Shown: positions 9,331 to 20,175 of the stretch, piece after piece
Position numbering within the stretch: position 1 is the stretch's first letter
Layout of the letters: each line of letters starts with the position of its first letter
Assembly: GCA_964016875.1 (NCBI GenBank)
Contig: OZ024720.1
Coordinates: forward strand, 70,771,520-70,835,519
Direction of reading: 5' to 3'
DNA from: Fallopia convolvulus
Lineage: Eukaryota > Streptophyta > Magnoliopsida > Caryophyllales > Polygonaceae
DNA length: 64,000 nucleotides
Notes under the pieces: model-generated
Seen by the model: the letters and a program-made list of their open reading frames with translations, nothing else
The model's database searches: none
What the model was told of the DNA's origin: nothing
Position numbers and translations under genes: made by a program

Positions 9331-12300
9331 ATGCAATCGAATAGCGGCTCTTCCGATCAGCCACCGTCAACGGCGGCGCAACAGAGGCAGGTGACCCCGC
9401 CGCCGCCCGTACAACAGCATTGGATGCCGATGCAATACCCGCCGGCGGCGATGGTAATGCAGCATCCAATGATGCCCCAACACTACGTCTCGCCGCCGCC
9501 GCCTCACTACATGGCGGCGACGGCGGCGGCGTTCCATCCCCATTACCCGTCTCCGCACCACCATCCTTATATGCAGCCGCCTCCTTCGCCGCTCCACCAC
9601 GGCGGCGGCGGCGGAGGGCATAGGTATAATAATAGCCACCTCCGGAATAACGGCGATGGATCCGCCGCTGAGAATAAGACTCTTTGGGTTGGGGATTTGA
9701 CTCATTGGATGGATGAACAGTATCTCAACAGTTGTTTTTCTTCTCATCAGGCATAAATTCTTTGTCTTTTACCTTGTTCTTGATTAGATTGAGTTTTTTG
9801 TTGTTTTGATTTGTCTAATTCAATTTGCTTTTGTTCTCTTTTTGTGTTAAAGTCTTGATCTTTCTGGGTCTATTTTGAAGTTGTGTTAAATTAAGGCAGT
9901 TTGTGAGGATTGCTTGTGGAGTTGTGGTAGTTGGAATTAGGAAAGAAGATTTGGGTATCTTCTGAATATAAAAAATTTCCTTTAAATCTTAGGGGTAGTA
10001 GTAGTACTAGCTTAAGATTCAATGATAGGGGAGCTAATTAATAGTGGTAAGATCTTTTTTACCTATTTCATTAGGATCATATAATTGGCTTAGAAGCATT
10101 TAATGCAATTACTGTGATGTATTTTGTGTGTTGCTTTTTGAGATTCTCTCATTCTGTACCCCTACCCCCTAATGTTGATAAATGTGTTGTTGGGTCCATC
10201 TAATGGGCTGGGAATTTTTTGTTTTGTTTTGTTTTGTTGTAGTGCAGGTATGGTATGGTTACTCTTATCACATTCACCAAACCTTTCTTTTTGTCTAGTT
10301 ATGGGATTAAAATTGCATTCTGTAAATGGCTAATATTTTGCTTCTTTACCTTATCAGGGCCTTTTCCATATCTGTTTCTTTCCGTTTTCGCTTTCAATGA
10401 TTGCGAATGTCATTTATGTGTAGGGGGTCTGTGATTTCTGGGAAATTTGATGGACTGTTGTTGCATTTTGGTTTACTGTATTGTGTTTTGTTTGTATAGT
10501 GGCATTATAAGAATCTGAAAGCATTTCACTTTTCATTACTTTTGCACTTTCAATTTGTGATCAAACAGGCATCCATAGCTCTGTCTTGAGATGGTTACTT
10601 TTCTTTTGTGGATACAAATGATGATTTTGTAAGAACTATTAAAAATGTATAAAAAGACGTCGTTTTCTGGTTTCGCAGCGTCGTTTTTGTGATTTTAACT
10701 GTGTACCTTTTTATTGTGTCAATCAGGTTACAAACATTAAGATTATTCGCAACAAGCATACTTGTTTTTCAGAGGGATACGGGTTTGTTGAATTCGATTC
10801 ACATCAAACAGCTGAGAAAGTCCTGCTAACTTTTTCTTCTATGTTGATGCCTCATACCGATCAGCCTTTCAGATTGAATTGGGCATCGTTTAGCACTGGG
10901 GATAAGCGTATGGACAGTGGCTCTGATCATTCGATCTTTGTTGGAGATTTGGCGGCAGATGTTACTGATAGTATGTTGCACGAGACGTTCGCAGGTAAGT
11001 ATAATTCTGTTAAGGCTGCTAAGGTTGTCATTGATGCCAACACCGGAAGATCAAAAGGTTACGGCTTTGTGAGATTTGGGGATGATAGTGAGAAGGCACA
11101 AGCTTTGTCTGAGATGGATGGAGTCTATTGTTCAAGTCGGCCCATGCGGCTTGGCGCTGCAACTCCCAAAAAGAATATGGGTTATCAACAAGGTAAAAAG
11201 CTTGTCATAACATAACTGTTGTTCTAATAATTCAAGTGTTTATTTATTTGTTCATGTGCGCGCGTAGAATTGTCCTAAATACTCTTTTTTCCCTGTTTCT
11301 TCTTTGGTCTTCGTTTTCTCTTTGTTTAATTTTCTTCATTCCTCTTCAATATATTTGCATAAAGCGAATGAGAACTTCGGCCCTTTTGTTTTATACTATG
11401 TAACCCAGCAAGATCTTCCATTCTTTCCGGTGTCCTAGAGAATTTTATTAATATTGTTAGGTCTTTCTCTTACTGTTTTTTCAATACCATCAAATGATTT
11501 CTATCATCCATTGCATTGTAGTATGTTTTATTTGCACACTCGGTGAATTTGTATACTCTACCATGGTGGATGTTTAAAAGGATTCATTTGTTCTTTCGTT
11601 GCCACAAAATACGTATTGTTATAAAAGTAATGCTTGCTTTCGTCTAGGTGGCTATTCAGCAAATGGTGGCTCTGCCCAAGGCTCACAAAATGAAGGAGAT
11701 TCTACAAACACAACAGTAAGTTTTTTTTTTTAAATCCCCTTTTATGTTGTCTTATAGTTTCAATCTCCCTTGACGGGGAAAATGGTTCTGAATTATACTC
11801 GTCTCGTTTCATATGACTTTGTTCTTCTAGATTTTTGTGGGTGGTCTTGATAAAGATGTCATGGATGAAGATCTTAGGCAGCCTTTCTCTCAGTATGGTG
11901 AAATAGTCTCTGTTAAGATTCCTGTTGGGAAAAACTGTGGATTTGTTCAATTTGCTAACAGGTCAGCTAACATCCTTTCTTGGATGATCACAATTAAAAA
12001 AAAACATAAAGAAATGCCGAGGCAGACCTATCTCCTATATATTTTGTGAACTTGATTATTACTTGCAAGCTTTCGTCTTCAAATCTGTCTTTCACTTGTG
12101 TTGTGTAGAAATGATGCTGAAGAGGCCTTACAGAAATTGAATGGAACTGTAATTGGCAAACAGACTGTTCGTCTTTCCTGGGGGCGTAACGTTGCCAACA
12201 AACAGGTAATTTTAATATACATCTTCTATTTTAATGGTTTTAACTTTTAACACTTGACCCTTTTGGTTAAGGTTTTGTTTGGCTCTGTACATCATAATCA

Positions 12301-12681
12301 CAAGTCTATTTAAAGCTTGGTTTTGTATAACAATAATGTAAGACCGTGCAAATTCTAATATTAAAACAAGGTCTAGGGGGTCTGGATGTATGCACCGTTC
12401 TAAAACTTTATTTTACATTTTTACCATAAAACTACAATTTAGCTAAACATATATGTCAATTATAAAAGTGTTTAAAGCAAAATCAAAGCTCGGTTTTTTG
12501 AGTTGTGTGTGTGTTGTGTTGGCAGATGAGAAATGGTTACAGAAATCAGTGGAACGGAGGAGGAGGCGGAGGAGGAGGAGGAGGAGCATACTATGGCTAT
12601 GACGGGTACTACGCAATGCCTCATCCTCATGACCCGAGCATGTACGGATACGGATCCTACCCGTATCCGAACAACAAGTGA
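9331..12681 (+). CDS. RBP45: RBP45/47-type RNA-binding protein with three RRMs
   Basis: Six exons: 9331-9750, 10727-11192, 11648-11715, 11831-11961, 12109-12205 and 12526-12681, giving 1338 nt and 445 residues with consistent phases. The N terminus is Gln/Pro/His-rich (residues 1-112). RRM1 starts at KTLWVGDL (116), RRM2 at SIFVGDLAADV (209) and RRM3 at IFVGGLDKDV (319). RNP1 octamers are EGYGFVEF, KGYGFVRF and CGFVQF. The tail is Gly-rich, then YYGYDGYYAMPHPHDPSMYG. Domain order, the linker 'QPFRLNWASFSTG' and the tail match plant RBP45/RBP47, nuclear poly(A)/oligouridylate-binding proteins related to yeast Nam8 and TIA-1 that enter stress granules. Intron 1 (9751-10726) has no usable GT donor; it appears to begin CAG/GC. 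Assignment to RBP45 rather than RBP47 is less certain than the family. Confidence 0.93.
9751..10726 (+). other. Probable GC-AG intron of the RBP45 gene
   Basis: The reading frame meets TAA two codons after the CAG at 9748-9750, so splicing must occur before that point. Joining CAG at 9750 to GTTACAAAC at 10727 restores RRM1 with the expected spacing between 'NSCF' and 'IKIIRNK'. The intron then starts GCATAA and ends AATCAG. The only nearby GT (at 9730) would give a stop after splicing. GC donors occur in a small share of plant introns; this one deviates from the usual GCAAGT. Confidence 0.7.
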
Positions 12682-13024
12682 TCCAACAGAAGAAATGCTA
12701 AAAGGATGTCATTAACTGATCAAATCTAGAAGGAAAAGGTTTGTGATGCCCACCTAGAGCTTAAAAAAATGTAATGTTCTTTGTAGGGTGTATGGTTTGC
12801 TTAGAGGAGATTAGTAGGTGGAAAGCTTTTTCCACATCAAAAAAAAAAAAGATTTTGTTTGGAGATATGGAAACTGAATTTTGACTTGCCCTTGATGATG
12901 TACTAGTTTGATGGATGATATGCGTTTGTCTGTGTTGTGTTAGAAGACCTAAATTAAGCATTTGTCAAGGGTATTTGATAATCCATTGGAAATTATAGTA
13001 ATTGTCTTTGCAGGATTGGCTTTA
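12682..13024 (+). other. 3' flank of the RBP45 gene
   Basis: Likely 3' UTR and terminator region. It has T- and A-rich stretches (poly-A run at 12839-12850) and no coding signal. Confidence 0.4.
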
Positions 13025-13153
13025 TGGCCCTGTTTGTATTACCATTGAAAGTGCATTATCTTGCATTATAATGCGGGATGTAATGCAATTTTGCATTAAA
13101 TCCTGCATTATAATGCAAGATAATATATTTTTAATGGTAATCCAAATAGGCCC
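13025..13153. mobile_element. Tourist-like foldback MITE
   Basis: 129 bp. The terminal inverted repeats are TGGCCCTGTTTGTATTACCA and, on the other strand, GGGCCTATTTGGATTACCA. The interior folds back through repeated TGCATTATAATGC blocks. TTA flanks both sides (13022-13024 and 13154-13156), the PIF/Harbinger target. A shorter relative lies in intron 1 of the P450 gene (53286-53350). Confidence 0.75.
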
Positions 13154-13335
13154 TTATCTGGTTCAGGTTGGGGCGAGTTTTCTAATAGTTACTAAGGTTG
13201 AAGAGTGAAGACCCCCTTCACAAAATACCGAAAATCGCGTGACCAAACACAGGCGAAAATGCAAATAACACCACTTCCATTGCCTCTTCTTAAGACCTGC
13301 ATGTTGCAAGCATTAAAACACATGTGCCTATTTGG

Positions 13336-13613
13336 CTAGACCTATGCTCGAAACTATAATAAATGGCGCGTTGTTACTCTAGGAAAATCCGCCCTACAAT
13401 CTCATGTTAACGGTTGTTTCTTCTTGCTAGATCTATACTCAAAACTATAACAAATGACGCGAACTTTTTGTTACTCTTGGAAAATCCGCCCTATAATCTC
13501 ATGTTAATGGTTGTTCTTCCTCACTAGATCAAAGCTATAACGAATGACACGAACATCTTTTTGTTACTCGGAAAATTCGCCCTACAATCTCATGTTAATG
13601 GTTGTTCCTCCTC
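13336..13613. repeat. Three tandem copies of a ~91-97-bp unit
   Basis: Units start at 13336, 13427 and 13524 with CTAGA, followed by 'AACTATAA.AAATG.CGCG', then 'TTGTTACTC', then 'AAAATCCGCCCTA.AATCTC', then 'ATGTTAA.GGTTGTT'. The copies differ by small indels. No gene is associated. Confidence 0.8.
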
Positions 13614-15279
13614 GCCACCTCACGACCCGCAATTGGCAGATGCTCAAGTACATAGTCATCTGGAGAACCATAGACAACTTGTTCCGAGATAACAAGAAAA
13701 GTCGGACGAGAAAACCCTCGTCCTACAAACAATCTTGCCTATGCAAATCCCTTGTCCAACCTTCCAAATATGAGATTTCACTGAAATTATCCAAATTATG
13801 TGATGATAGTTGATTATAATTCAAGATTGTCGTGAATTTCGAAGGATCCACAAGGCTTGAAGAGAGAATTTTAAATGTATAACGATTGGAAACTTGGAGG
13901 AGTTAACATTACAAGTTTACAACGTTCTAATATTTTGATCTATTTTGAAAAAACGAAGCATTTACAATTTACAACCAATATAATAGTATTCACTAAACAA
14001 TCATTGAAAATTGTAGTAACCCACATTGAAATTTAAACATATGACTAAAGCCATTTCTTAGAGAGAACTGAAATTGTGGCGAAAGCAAAATAATTTACCG
14101 TTTAAAAAAACTCATAAAAGTAATAATAGTCCAAAACACTCACAATAATTAGCCCAGGGACTTGGGTCAATTTTTGTTTTGTCCTTTTCAAAGTTAAAAA
14201 CATTTATACATACTTCAAGATCAAGGAAGCTTGACGTGCATAAGCAAAGATATGATAAAAATGAAACCGTCTTCTTTGAATGTGATCTGATCAAGTCCAT
14301 GGCTTATCTTTATCCAATTAACGGTGAAGAAACGCGGCGGCGCCCAGCTTATCATTAAATAACTGATCCATCGATTTGTGTTGGGCAATGCAAATAGTTA
14401 ATTACATTTGTCATCAATTTCTTATGCAAGTCTTGCTGAGATCGACTGAGCTATATTTATTTCAATGAAGACAACAACAGAGGTGTGCATACGGATTGGG
14501 CTGATATAAATATATTTTTCTAAATTTTATTATTAATATTAAATTTGTTTGTTCAATTCGGTTTGTTTTTGTTAATGTATATATTTTTAAAAACAAATCA
14601 TATTATTATCCAAATAAATCAATAAAAGTTATTTACTTTTAAAAATTTCAGTCCATTTCGATGACCCTAAAAATTCAAAGTCTAGTTTAGAACAATACAC
14701 TCGACCCGATTTCAGTTTTACATACTACTTTAACAATCTCATAAACGATCTTACACACGATAAAATGACTATTATTATATGGAGTAATATATTATTAAAA
14801 AGTTCAAAGGTTACAACTCGATCATTATCTTGTTCATCTTATAATATATTAATCAAATTAGTAATGTTTATACGGTTCTTACTTCGTATATAAGAAAATA
14901 TACAATATATTAGGTTATATACTTTTAGTTATAATATAGGATTATAAAATTTTGTGATATGTTCTTACGATCTAATCCTAAAAACTCTTTTCGATCCGAT
15001 CCGAAAGATCCCGATTCTGATAATCACGAACATACATTAACGGTTTATTTGCTTACAAAACTAAGTCAACTAAATTTTATCGACCGGACATATATATATA
15101 TAGCTACATTCCCATAACAACTTTCTAAATAATCCAACAAGTTTGTGATACATAATCCAAACGATTGCTACAAAAACAACAACTTATAATTAAATTCACA
15201 CATGCAAACTAAAACTTGCCTAGCCTTATCTATATTTTACAACATGATCGAGTTAAACTATAACGAGTTCTATAGCTAA
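13614..15279. other. Intergenic DNA downstream of the amylase gene
   Basis: No coding signal was recognised. The DNA is AT-rich with a degenerate CGATCCGA-type stretch near 14980-15010. Confidence 0.4.
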
Positions 15280-18200
15280 TTAAGTAGTAGGAGTCCTCGT
15301 CCTCTTCTCCCAAACGCAATAGTTATTGGCTGACGTGGCCAGTTGAAAGCCAGGTGGAATACGATTAGCCACGTCAAGCCTCGGCCCTATCTTCACTATT
15401 ATCCTCCCACCGACCATGGCCATGTACACGTCAGCATCCGCCGCCATAATGGTGACGTCACTCGTCTCCGTTATCCCGTTCCTCCTCCTCACCGCCACCA
15501 AGGTCGCCACCTCCCTCCCCATCGCCGGATCGAACATGTGATCATAGAACTACAAAATAACTCAAGTTAGATCGATCAATATGTTACCCGAAAAATCTAA
15601 TAGGACAATGTTTTTCGTTTCCGCATGTTTTAAAAACTCGATCATTTTTTAATGTCTATAGATGGACATTAGTCCAAGACATGACCGAGACCAATTTTTC
15701 AAAAAATTTAGACCGCGGACTAGAACTTCCGGGACCGATTCTCTAAAAAGTATGGCCCATGGACCGGACCGAAATTTCTCAGTCCAATCCCAGTTCGATG
15801 TTTGGCCAGACTATTTTTAAAGATTATTTTAAATAAAAAGTATATATTACTTATAAAAAATTACATTTCATATTAAAAATATACATATTATATCACAAAA
15901 CAATTAAATTTATAGTTTTAAAATATTTTTTTATTATATAATTAATTTTTTTATTGAATTATATTTTTTTATTATTAATAAAAAGTTGGCTATGACCTAC
16001 AGGGGACTTACTTCCTATTTTTTGAATCGAGGATCGGACTGGACCATCCGGTATCGGTTCAATCCAACCCGATCCGGTTCAAAAATTCGGTCCGAATGAT
16101 ATCTTACCCTACCTTATATATACTATTGTCTATGTTGTTTCCATTTTCCTTTGTATCGTAGGATTTAATACATTAAGTTACATTTAATGCAACTTAATGC
16201 ATTAAATTGACAATGTTTGATCTAACCCATGTAGCATAGGAATCTAATTAGTCATTAAATTAATAAAGTTGAATTGATTAAGTTTAATTAATCTATACGT
16301 ACAATGCAAGGGTGACCAGGATGGGTGAGAATGTAGGCGTAACCGAGCATGACTTTATCGGCGGGAAACGGCCACCGCCGTTGACTCGACCCGGTGTCGT
16401 GGTTATCGATAAACGTGACGGCGTTCCTTGGGGCGATTCCGATTAGTCCAGGTGGCTTCCCGTTGCGGTCTCTCATCCGCCACCACTCGTTCCCCACCGC
16501 CGCCTGTAATACCCCCTTGGTGGTGAAATCGAACGCCGTGATTTTGCCGCCGGATTCCTGAGTCCACCGGAGCAAGTTGTACCTGTTGATCGAGTCACAA
16601 CTTATATTATATGTAGCGGTTATCACATACTCCCTCCGATTCTCAATAGTTGGGGTTTTGCCACTTTTCACACTTTTTTAAATTAGCTTAAAATAAAAAT
16701 ATTAAAATTTATTATTTTAGACTTTAATGATTCAATGTGTATTTTCAATGTAATTCTAGTAAGAATTTTATTGAAATTAGAACAAAATAAATGAATTTAT
16801 GTTATTTTTAAAATAATTTAGCATTAATTAATTAAAAATGGCCAAATATTATGAATAGAGATTTTAAACTAAAAACCCCAAATATTGTGAATCGGATGGA
16901 ATATAATACGTACAATAACTTACGTTTCAAACCACGTATGACTTAAATTTATGATAAAAAACGGTAGTCAAGAAAAGTCCTCAAAATTATCATACTACGC
17001 ACGTTATCTCATAGAAGCTGACCAAGTATTTTATTCGATTGTTCTTTGGATATTTAGTTAAATAATTAGGACTTTAACAGTTCGATCATTTAGTCAAATA
17101 ATTTAGACTTTTTAATAATATAAGTTTTCGGTTTGACTTTTAAGGACAGTGTTTAAGACAAAAAAAGTAATAATTAGATCTTTATAATAATATTATAAAA
17201 TAAATTAAATTTTATGACAGTGTTCTCCACCCAAAAAATATATTATCCAACTTTAGTGTGGTTTTTCGAAACTAGCTAAGCTACAGATCTATTTGAATGT
17301 CCCATTTAATGCATTATTTTGTATTTAATGTAATTTAATGTAAGATAATGTATTAAATAATTAATACAATCCAAATTCACCATAAATTTGAAATGAAAAT
17401 AATAAAATTGATGTAATAATTTTAAAATTTAACAAAGTAAATATAATATTGTTTTTCTAAACCAAGACTAATTCATTTCCTATCCATAAAAATAGAATTT
17501 ATTATAATGTTACATAATCATTTAGCTTAATTATGTTCTGTTCTTATAATATTAAGTCTCGTTAGCTAGATTAATAGACATGATCACTCAACCTTCGAAC
17601 ATCTAATCAAACAACTAGACTCTTAAGATCATAAAATCTCAATTTCAATCATAAAATATCTGTTTTGATTCTAAGGATAGTAGCCTTCAAAAAAAATAAT
17701 TTCTAATAATTAACTTTAATTTGTTCTTATTCTATAAACAAATAATCTAATTATATTGTAACAAAAAACATTACCTATGAAAATCCTGATTATACACCGG
17801 CTTCCCACCATCACCCACCTGAATCGAATCCCAAACCTCCCCCACCGCAAACTCCGGCGACGTACTCTCCATATAAACCCTCATGACTCCGGCCGAGTAC
17901 CCCTTGGCGAAATCGAACCGCCACCCATCGAATCCGATGTCGTTTTTGAGCCAATTCATCCACTCCGATAACTCCCTCTGAGCCCTTAGATTAAGGTGAT
18001 CGATATCCGGGGCGGCGTCGTACCCGGCGCCCGAGTCTAGGTTTCCGGTGCCGTCGGAGTACTCGACGTCGTCCCGGCAGATGTAATGTGGGCCCCAGTC
18101 GAGCCGGCCGTCGCTGGTGCCGCCGCGGAAGACGGACCAGATTCCCCTGGCGTCCTTCTCGGCGGCTGTGCGGTGGTTGATGACTATGTCCGCCACCGCC

Positions 18201-19455
18201 TTTATGCCTCGCCGGTGGAGGGCGGCGATTAGGGTTTTGAGTTGGGCGGAGGTGCCGTACCGGGAGGAGTCTAGGTCATATAACTTTCCCGGCAAGTAGC
18301 CTGCATGAATAATTAATAGTTATATAATTTATTATCGAATTTTAAGGACAATGGATAATTTTGTTAAAAGATTAACTTTTATTTTATGTGCTTAGAATAT
18401 AAGTTAGATAAATTGAATTAATATTAGGATAAACTCAAACCACACTAAAGTTTGTATGAATTAATTAGTTACATAACAAATATCAAGTAGCTTGCATGAA
18501 TTAATTGGTTATATAAGAAAACAAAAATATATATTTCGAGTAAAAAGATATATACAACCACTTCACTATTTTGTTTAAAAAAATAAGAATTCGGTATATT
18601 AAATAGACTTCGTGGTCTGTCAGATCGTGAAAAAAATGGCAGATATAATAAACTAAGCGGGTCAACAAAGGAGTCAAATTTGTAAAATCACCTAGAACAA
18701 CCACTTCACTAAGATTTGTATAAAAAATAAACTTTATTAATAAACAATATAGGTTAGAGATTTTTATTTAAAAAAAATGATTAGGTCTAATTAATTGCAT
18801 TATTTAAATTTTGTATAGTCTTTTTTTTAATCTAGTTTTTTTTTAAATTGGCTATCTTATCCTGTTATTTGAGATCATCATAAAAAAAACTGTTACATGA
18901 CGTACGTATGATAATATATATGCATGTGCTCGTGTTTACGAGGAAAAAATACGATGAGAGCCCAATTTAAGTACGTAGCTATGGCTGCGCCGACGTGCTT
19001 CATTTTATAACGAATTTTTTTTTGAAAATTTATTAATTATATTTATATATATTGTTGAGTAAATAAGAAAATTAAGATGAATATCTAAATATTACGAGAT
19101 GTTAAATAAAATCACTTTCACGAATTTAAAACCAATTATGTATTTGATTTTATAACCTTGAGGAGAAGCAGATTGGGAAGGAGGAGGAAGCCAAACATGA
19201 GTAATTCCAGCACGTGCAATTGTATCAACTTGAGCCATTAGTGAATTGTAGAGCCCTCCTGGCTTGTTGCATGACTCCCAATTGAAACCCTAAATGATAC
19301 ATTTCGATCATATCATGTGTAAATAAATGTATCTATAGACGATATATAGAAAAAAATACATTAATTTGCATATATACCTGCAACAAAACGATTGAAGTGG
19401 AAACATTGAGAGTGAAACAAAAGGAGAATAAGATAATACAAGCAAAGTACTTCAT
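15280..19455 (-). CDS. AMY1: Secreted alpha-amylase (GH13), first tandem copy
   Basis: Minus-strand exons 19455-19378, 19289-19157, 18300-17775, 16582-16303 and 15549-15280 give 1287 nt and 428 residues; all junctions are GT-AG and the phases agree. Residues 1-22 or so form a signal peptide (MKYFACIILFSFCFTLNVS). The mature protein opens with QGFNWESCNKPGG. Catalytic residues of the (beta/alpha)8 barrel are present: nucleophile Asp200 in FDFAKG, acid/base Glu225 in VGEVWD, and Asp308 in FIDNHDTG. The conserved DIVINHR and YDAAPDIDH blocks are also present. The last exon encodes the C-terminal beta-sheet domain ending NNYCVWEK. It hydrolyses internal alpha-1,4 bonds of starch, probably in the apoplast or vacuole (AMY1 type, not the plastid AMY3). 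The paralogue at 22476-26444 has the same exon sizes for exons 2, 3 and 4 (133, 526, 280 nt). Intron 3 carries a Stowaway MITE, and a LINE fragment lies upstream. Confidence 0.95.
15620..16110. repeat. Repeat with GACCGGACC/CGATCCGGTTC arms in amylase-1 intron 4
   Basis: Within the last intron, two GC-richer arms (about 15660-15815 and 16015-16100) flank a very AT-rich core. The left arm reads GGACCGGACCGAAATTTCTC and the right arm CCCGATCCGGTTCAAAAATTC. This resembles the arms-plus-AT-core layout of the hAT MITE at 5219. No exact target duplication was identified. Confidence 0.4.
16630..16901. mobile_element. Stowaway MITE in amylase-1 intron 3
   Basis: 272 bp. The terminal inverted repeats are CTCCCTCCGATTCTCAATAG and, from the other end, TTCCATCCGATTCACAATAT, each continuing into TTGGGGTTTT. 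Flanking TA dinucleotides lie at 16628-16629 and 16902-16903. The CTCCCTCCG terminus and TA target identify the Tc1/mariner Stowaway group. It starts about 48 bp upstream (in gene sense) of exon 4 and is absent from the second amylase copy. Confidence 0.88.
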
Positions 19456-19573
19456 TTTTGGTAGATTATTTTTGCGTTTGAACGATGAAATATTAATGTA
19501 CTATCTAAAGACTTGGCTAGATGGAAAGAGAAGCTTTGGAATAGGTATGTAAAAATGGGTAAGTGGATGTGGG

Positions 19574-19582
19574 TATATATAG
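19574..19582 (-). promoter_or_regulatory. TATA box of amylase 1
   Basis: Minus-strand CTATATATA lies about 120 bp upstream of the start codon at 19455. It is a plausible core promoter. Confidence 0.55.
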
Positions 19583-19604
19583 AAGTCTGATCAAGTCCAA
19601 TGGG

Positions 19605-19738
19605 TTGATGATAAACTAAGGATCGGAGTCGTATATATAACGGGTTTAATATATATGTTCAATGAGATTCTAGTTGATGATAAACTAGAGTCGTATATTT
19701 AATGAGTCCAATATACATGTTCAATGAGATTCTAGTTG
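19605..19738. repeat. Tandem 62-69-bp repeat upstream of amylase 1
   Basis: Units begin TTGATGATAAACTA at 19605 and 19674, with a third partial start at 19736. Each contains GAGTCGTATAT and 'TTCAATGAGATTCTAG'. The repeat lies 150-285 bp upstream of the amylase-1 start codon, in its presumed promoter. Confidence 0.8.
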
Positions 19739-20161
19739 ATGATAAATTAGCCAAGTCTTTGACGGAAGACTGATCGGTCAACAGTCTATTATAATCTCCG
19801 AGACCATCGCCTTGCGCCAGGGACTTTTCGAGGCCAATCGACGTGGCATTTCCCGGATCCAGATTGAAGGCGATAATCTGTAGCTGGTCAAAGCCGTGCT
19901 TGGTGACTGGAGCTGCCAGTGGGAGATCGAATTGTTACGTGCGGACATCCACTGCTTGTTGGCTCGGTTCCAAGATTGGAGTATTGCTCATATCTTCCGT
20001 GAGTGCAATTCTGTTGCTGACTACATCGCTGGCTCTTTCCGACGTGTATCTTCTGTTCCACTTGCAGTTGAGTTGGGTTTCTGTACCCTCATCCGTCAGG
20101 ATGCCCTAGGGTGGTCACTAGTCTGTTAGTGACTTTTCTAATTCCTTTCCTTATCAAAAAA
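19739..20161 (+). mobile_element. 5'-truncated LINE fragment with RNase H end and poly-A
   Basis: The plus strand encodes 'RRGISRIQIEGDNL', a stop, then 'LVKAVLGDWSCQWEIELL' and 'RDCHLLARF'-like remains leading into 'HIFRECNSVADYIAGSF' and a terminal stop at 20129. This is the C-terminal RNase H-like domain of a plant LINE. A run of ten A residues follows at about 20154-20163. The DNA after it (AATGAGATTCTAATT, from 20161) repeats the DNA just before the insert (AATGAGATTCTAGTT, from 19724), as expected of a target-site duplication. It inserted about 285 bp upstream of the amylase-1 start codon. Confidence 0.75.
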
Positions 20162-20175
20162 AAAATGAGATTCTA

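Noticed and set aside
9367..9747. 126-residue minus-strand Arg-rich frame
   Set aside because: Antisense shadow of the Pro/His-rich first exon of the RBP45 gene; extreme composition and no domain.
13325..13620. CRISPR-like spaced repeats
   Set aside because: The units are ~95-bp tandem copies without spacers, in a plant nuclear genome.
17777..18299. Plus-strand open frames over the amylase
   Set aside because: Shadows of amylase-1 exon 3.
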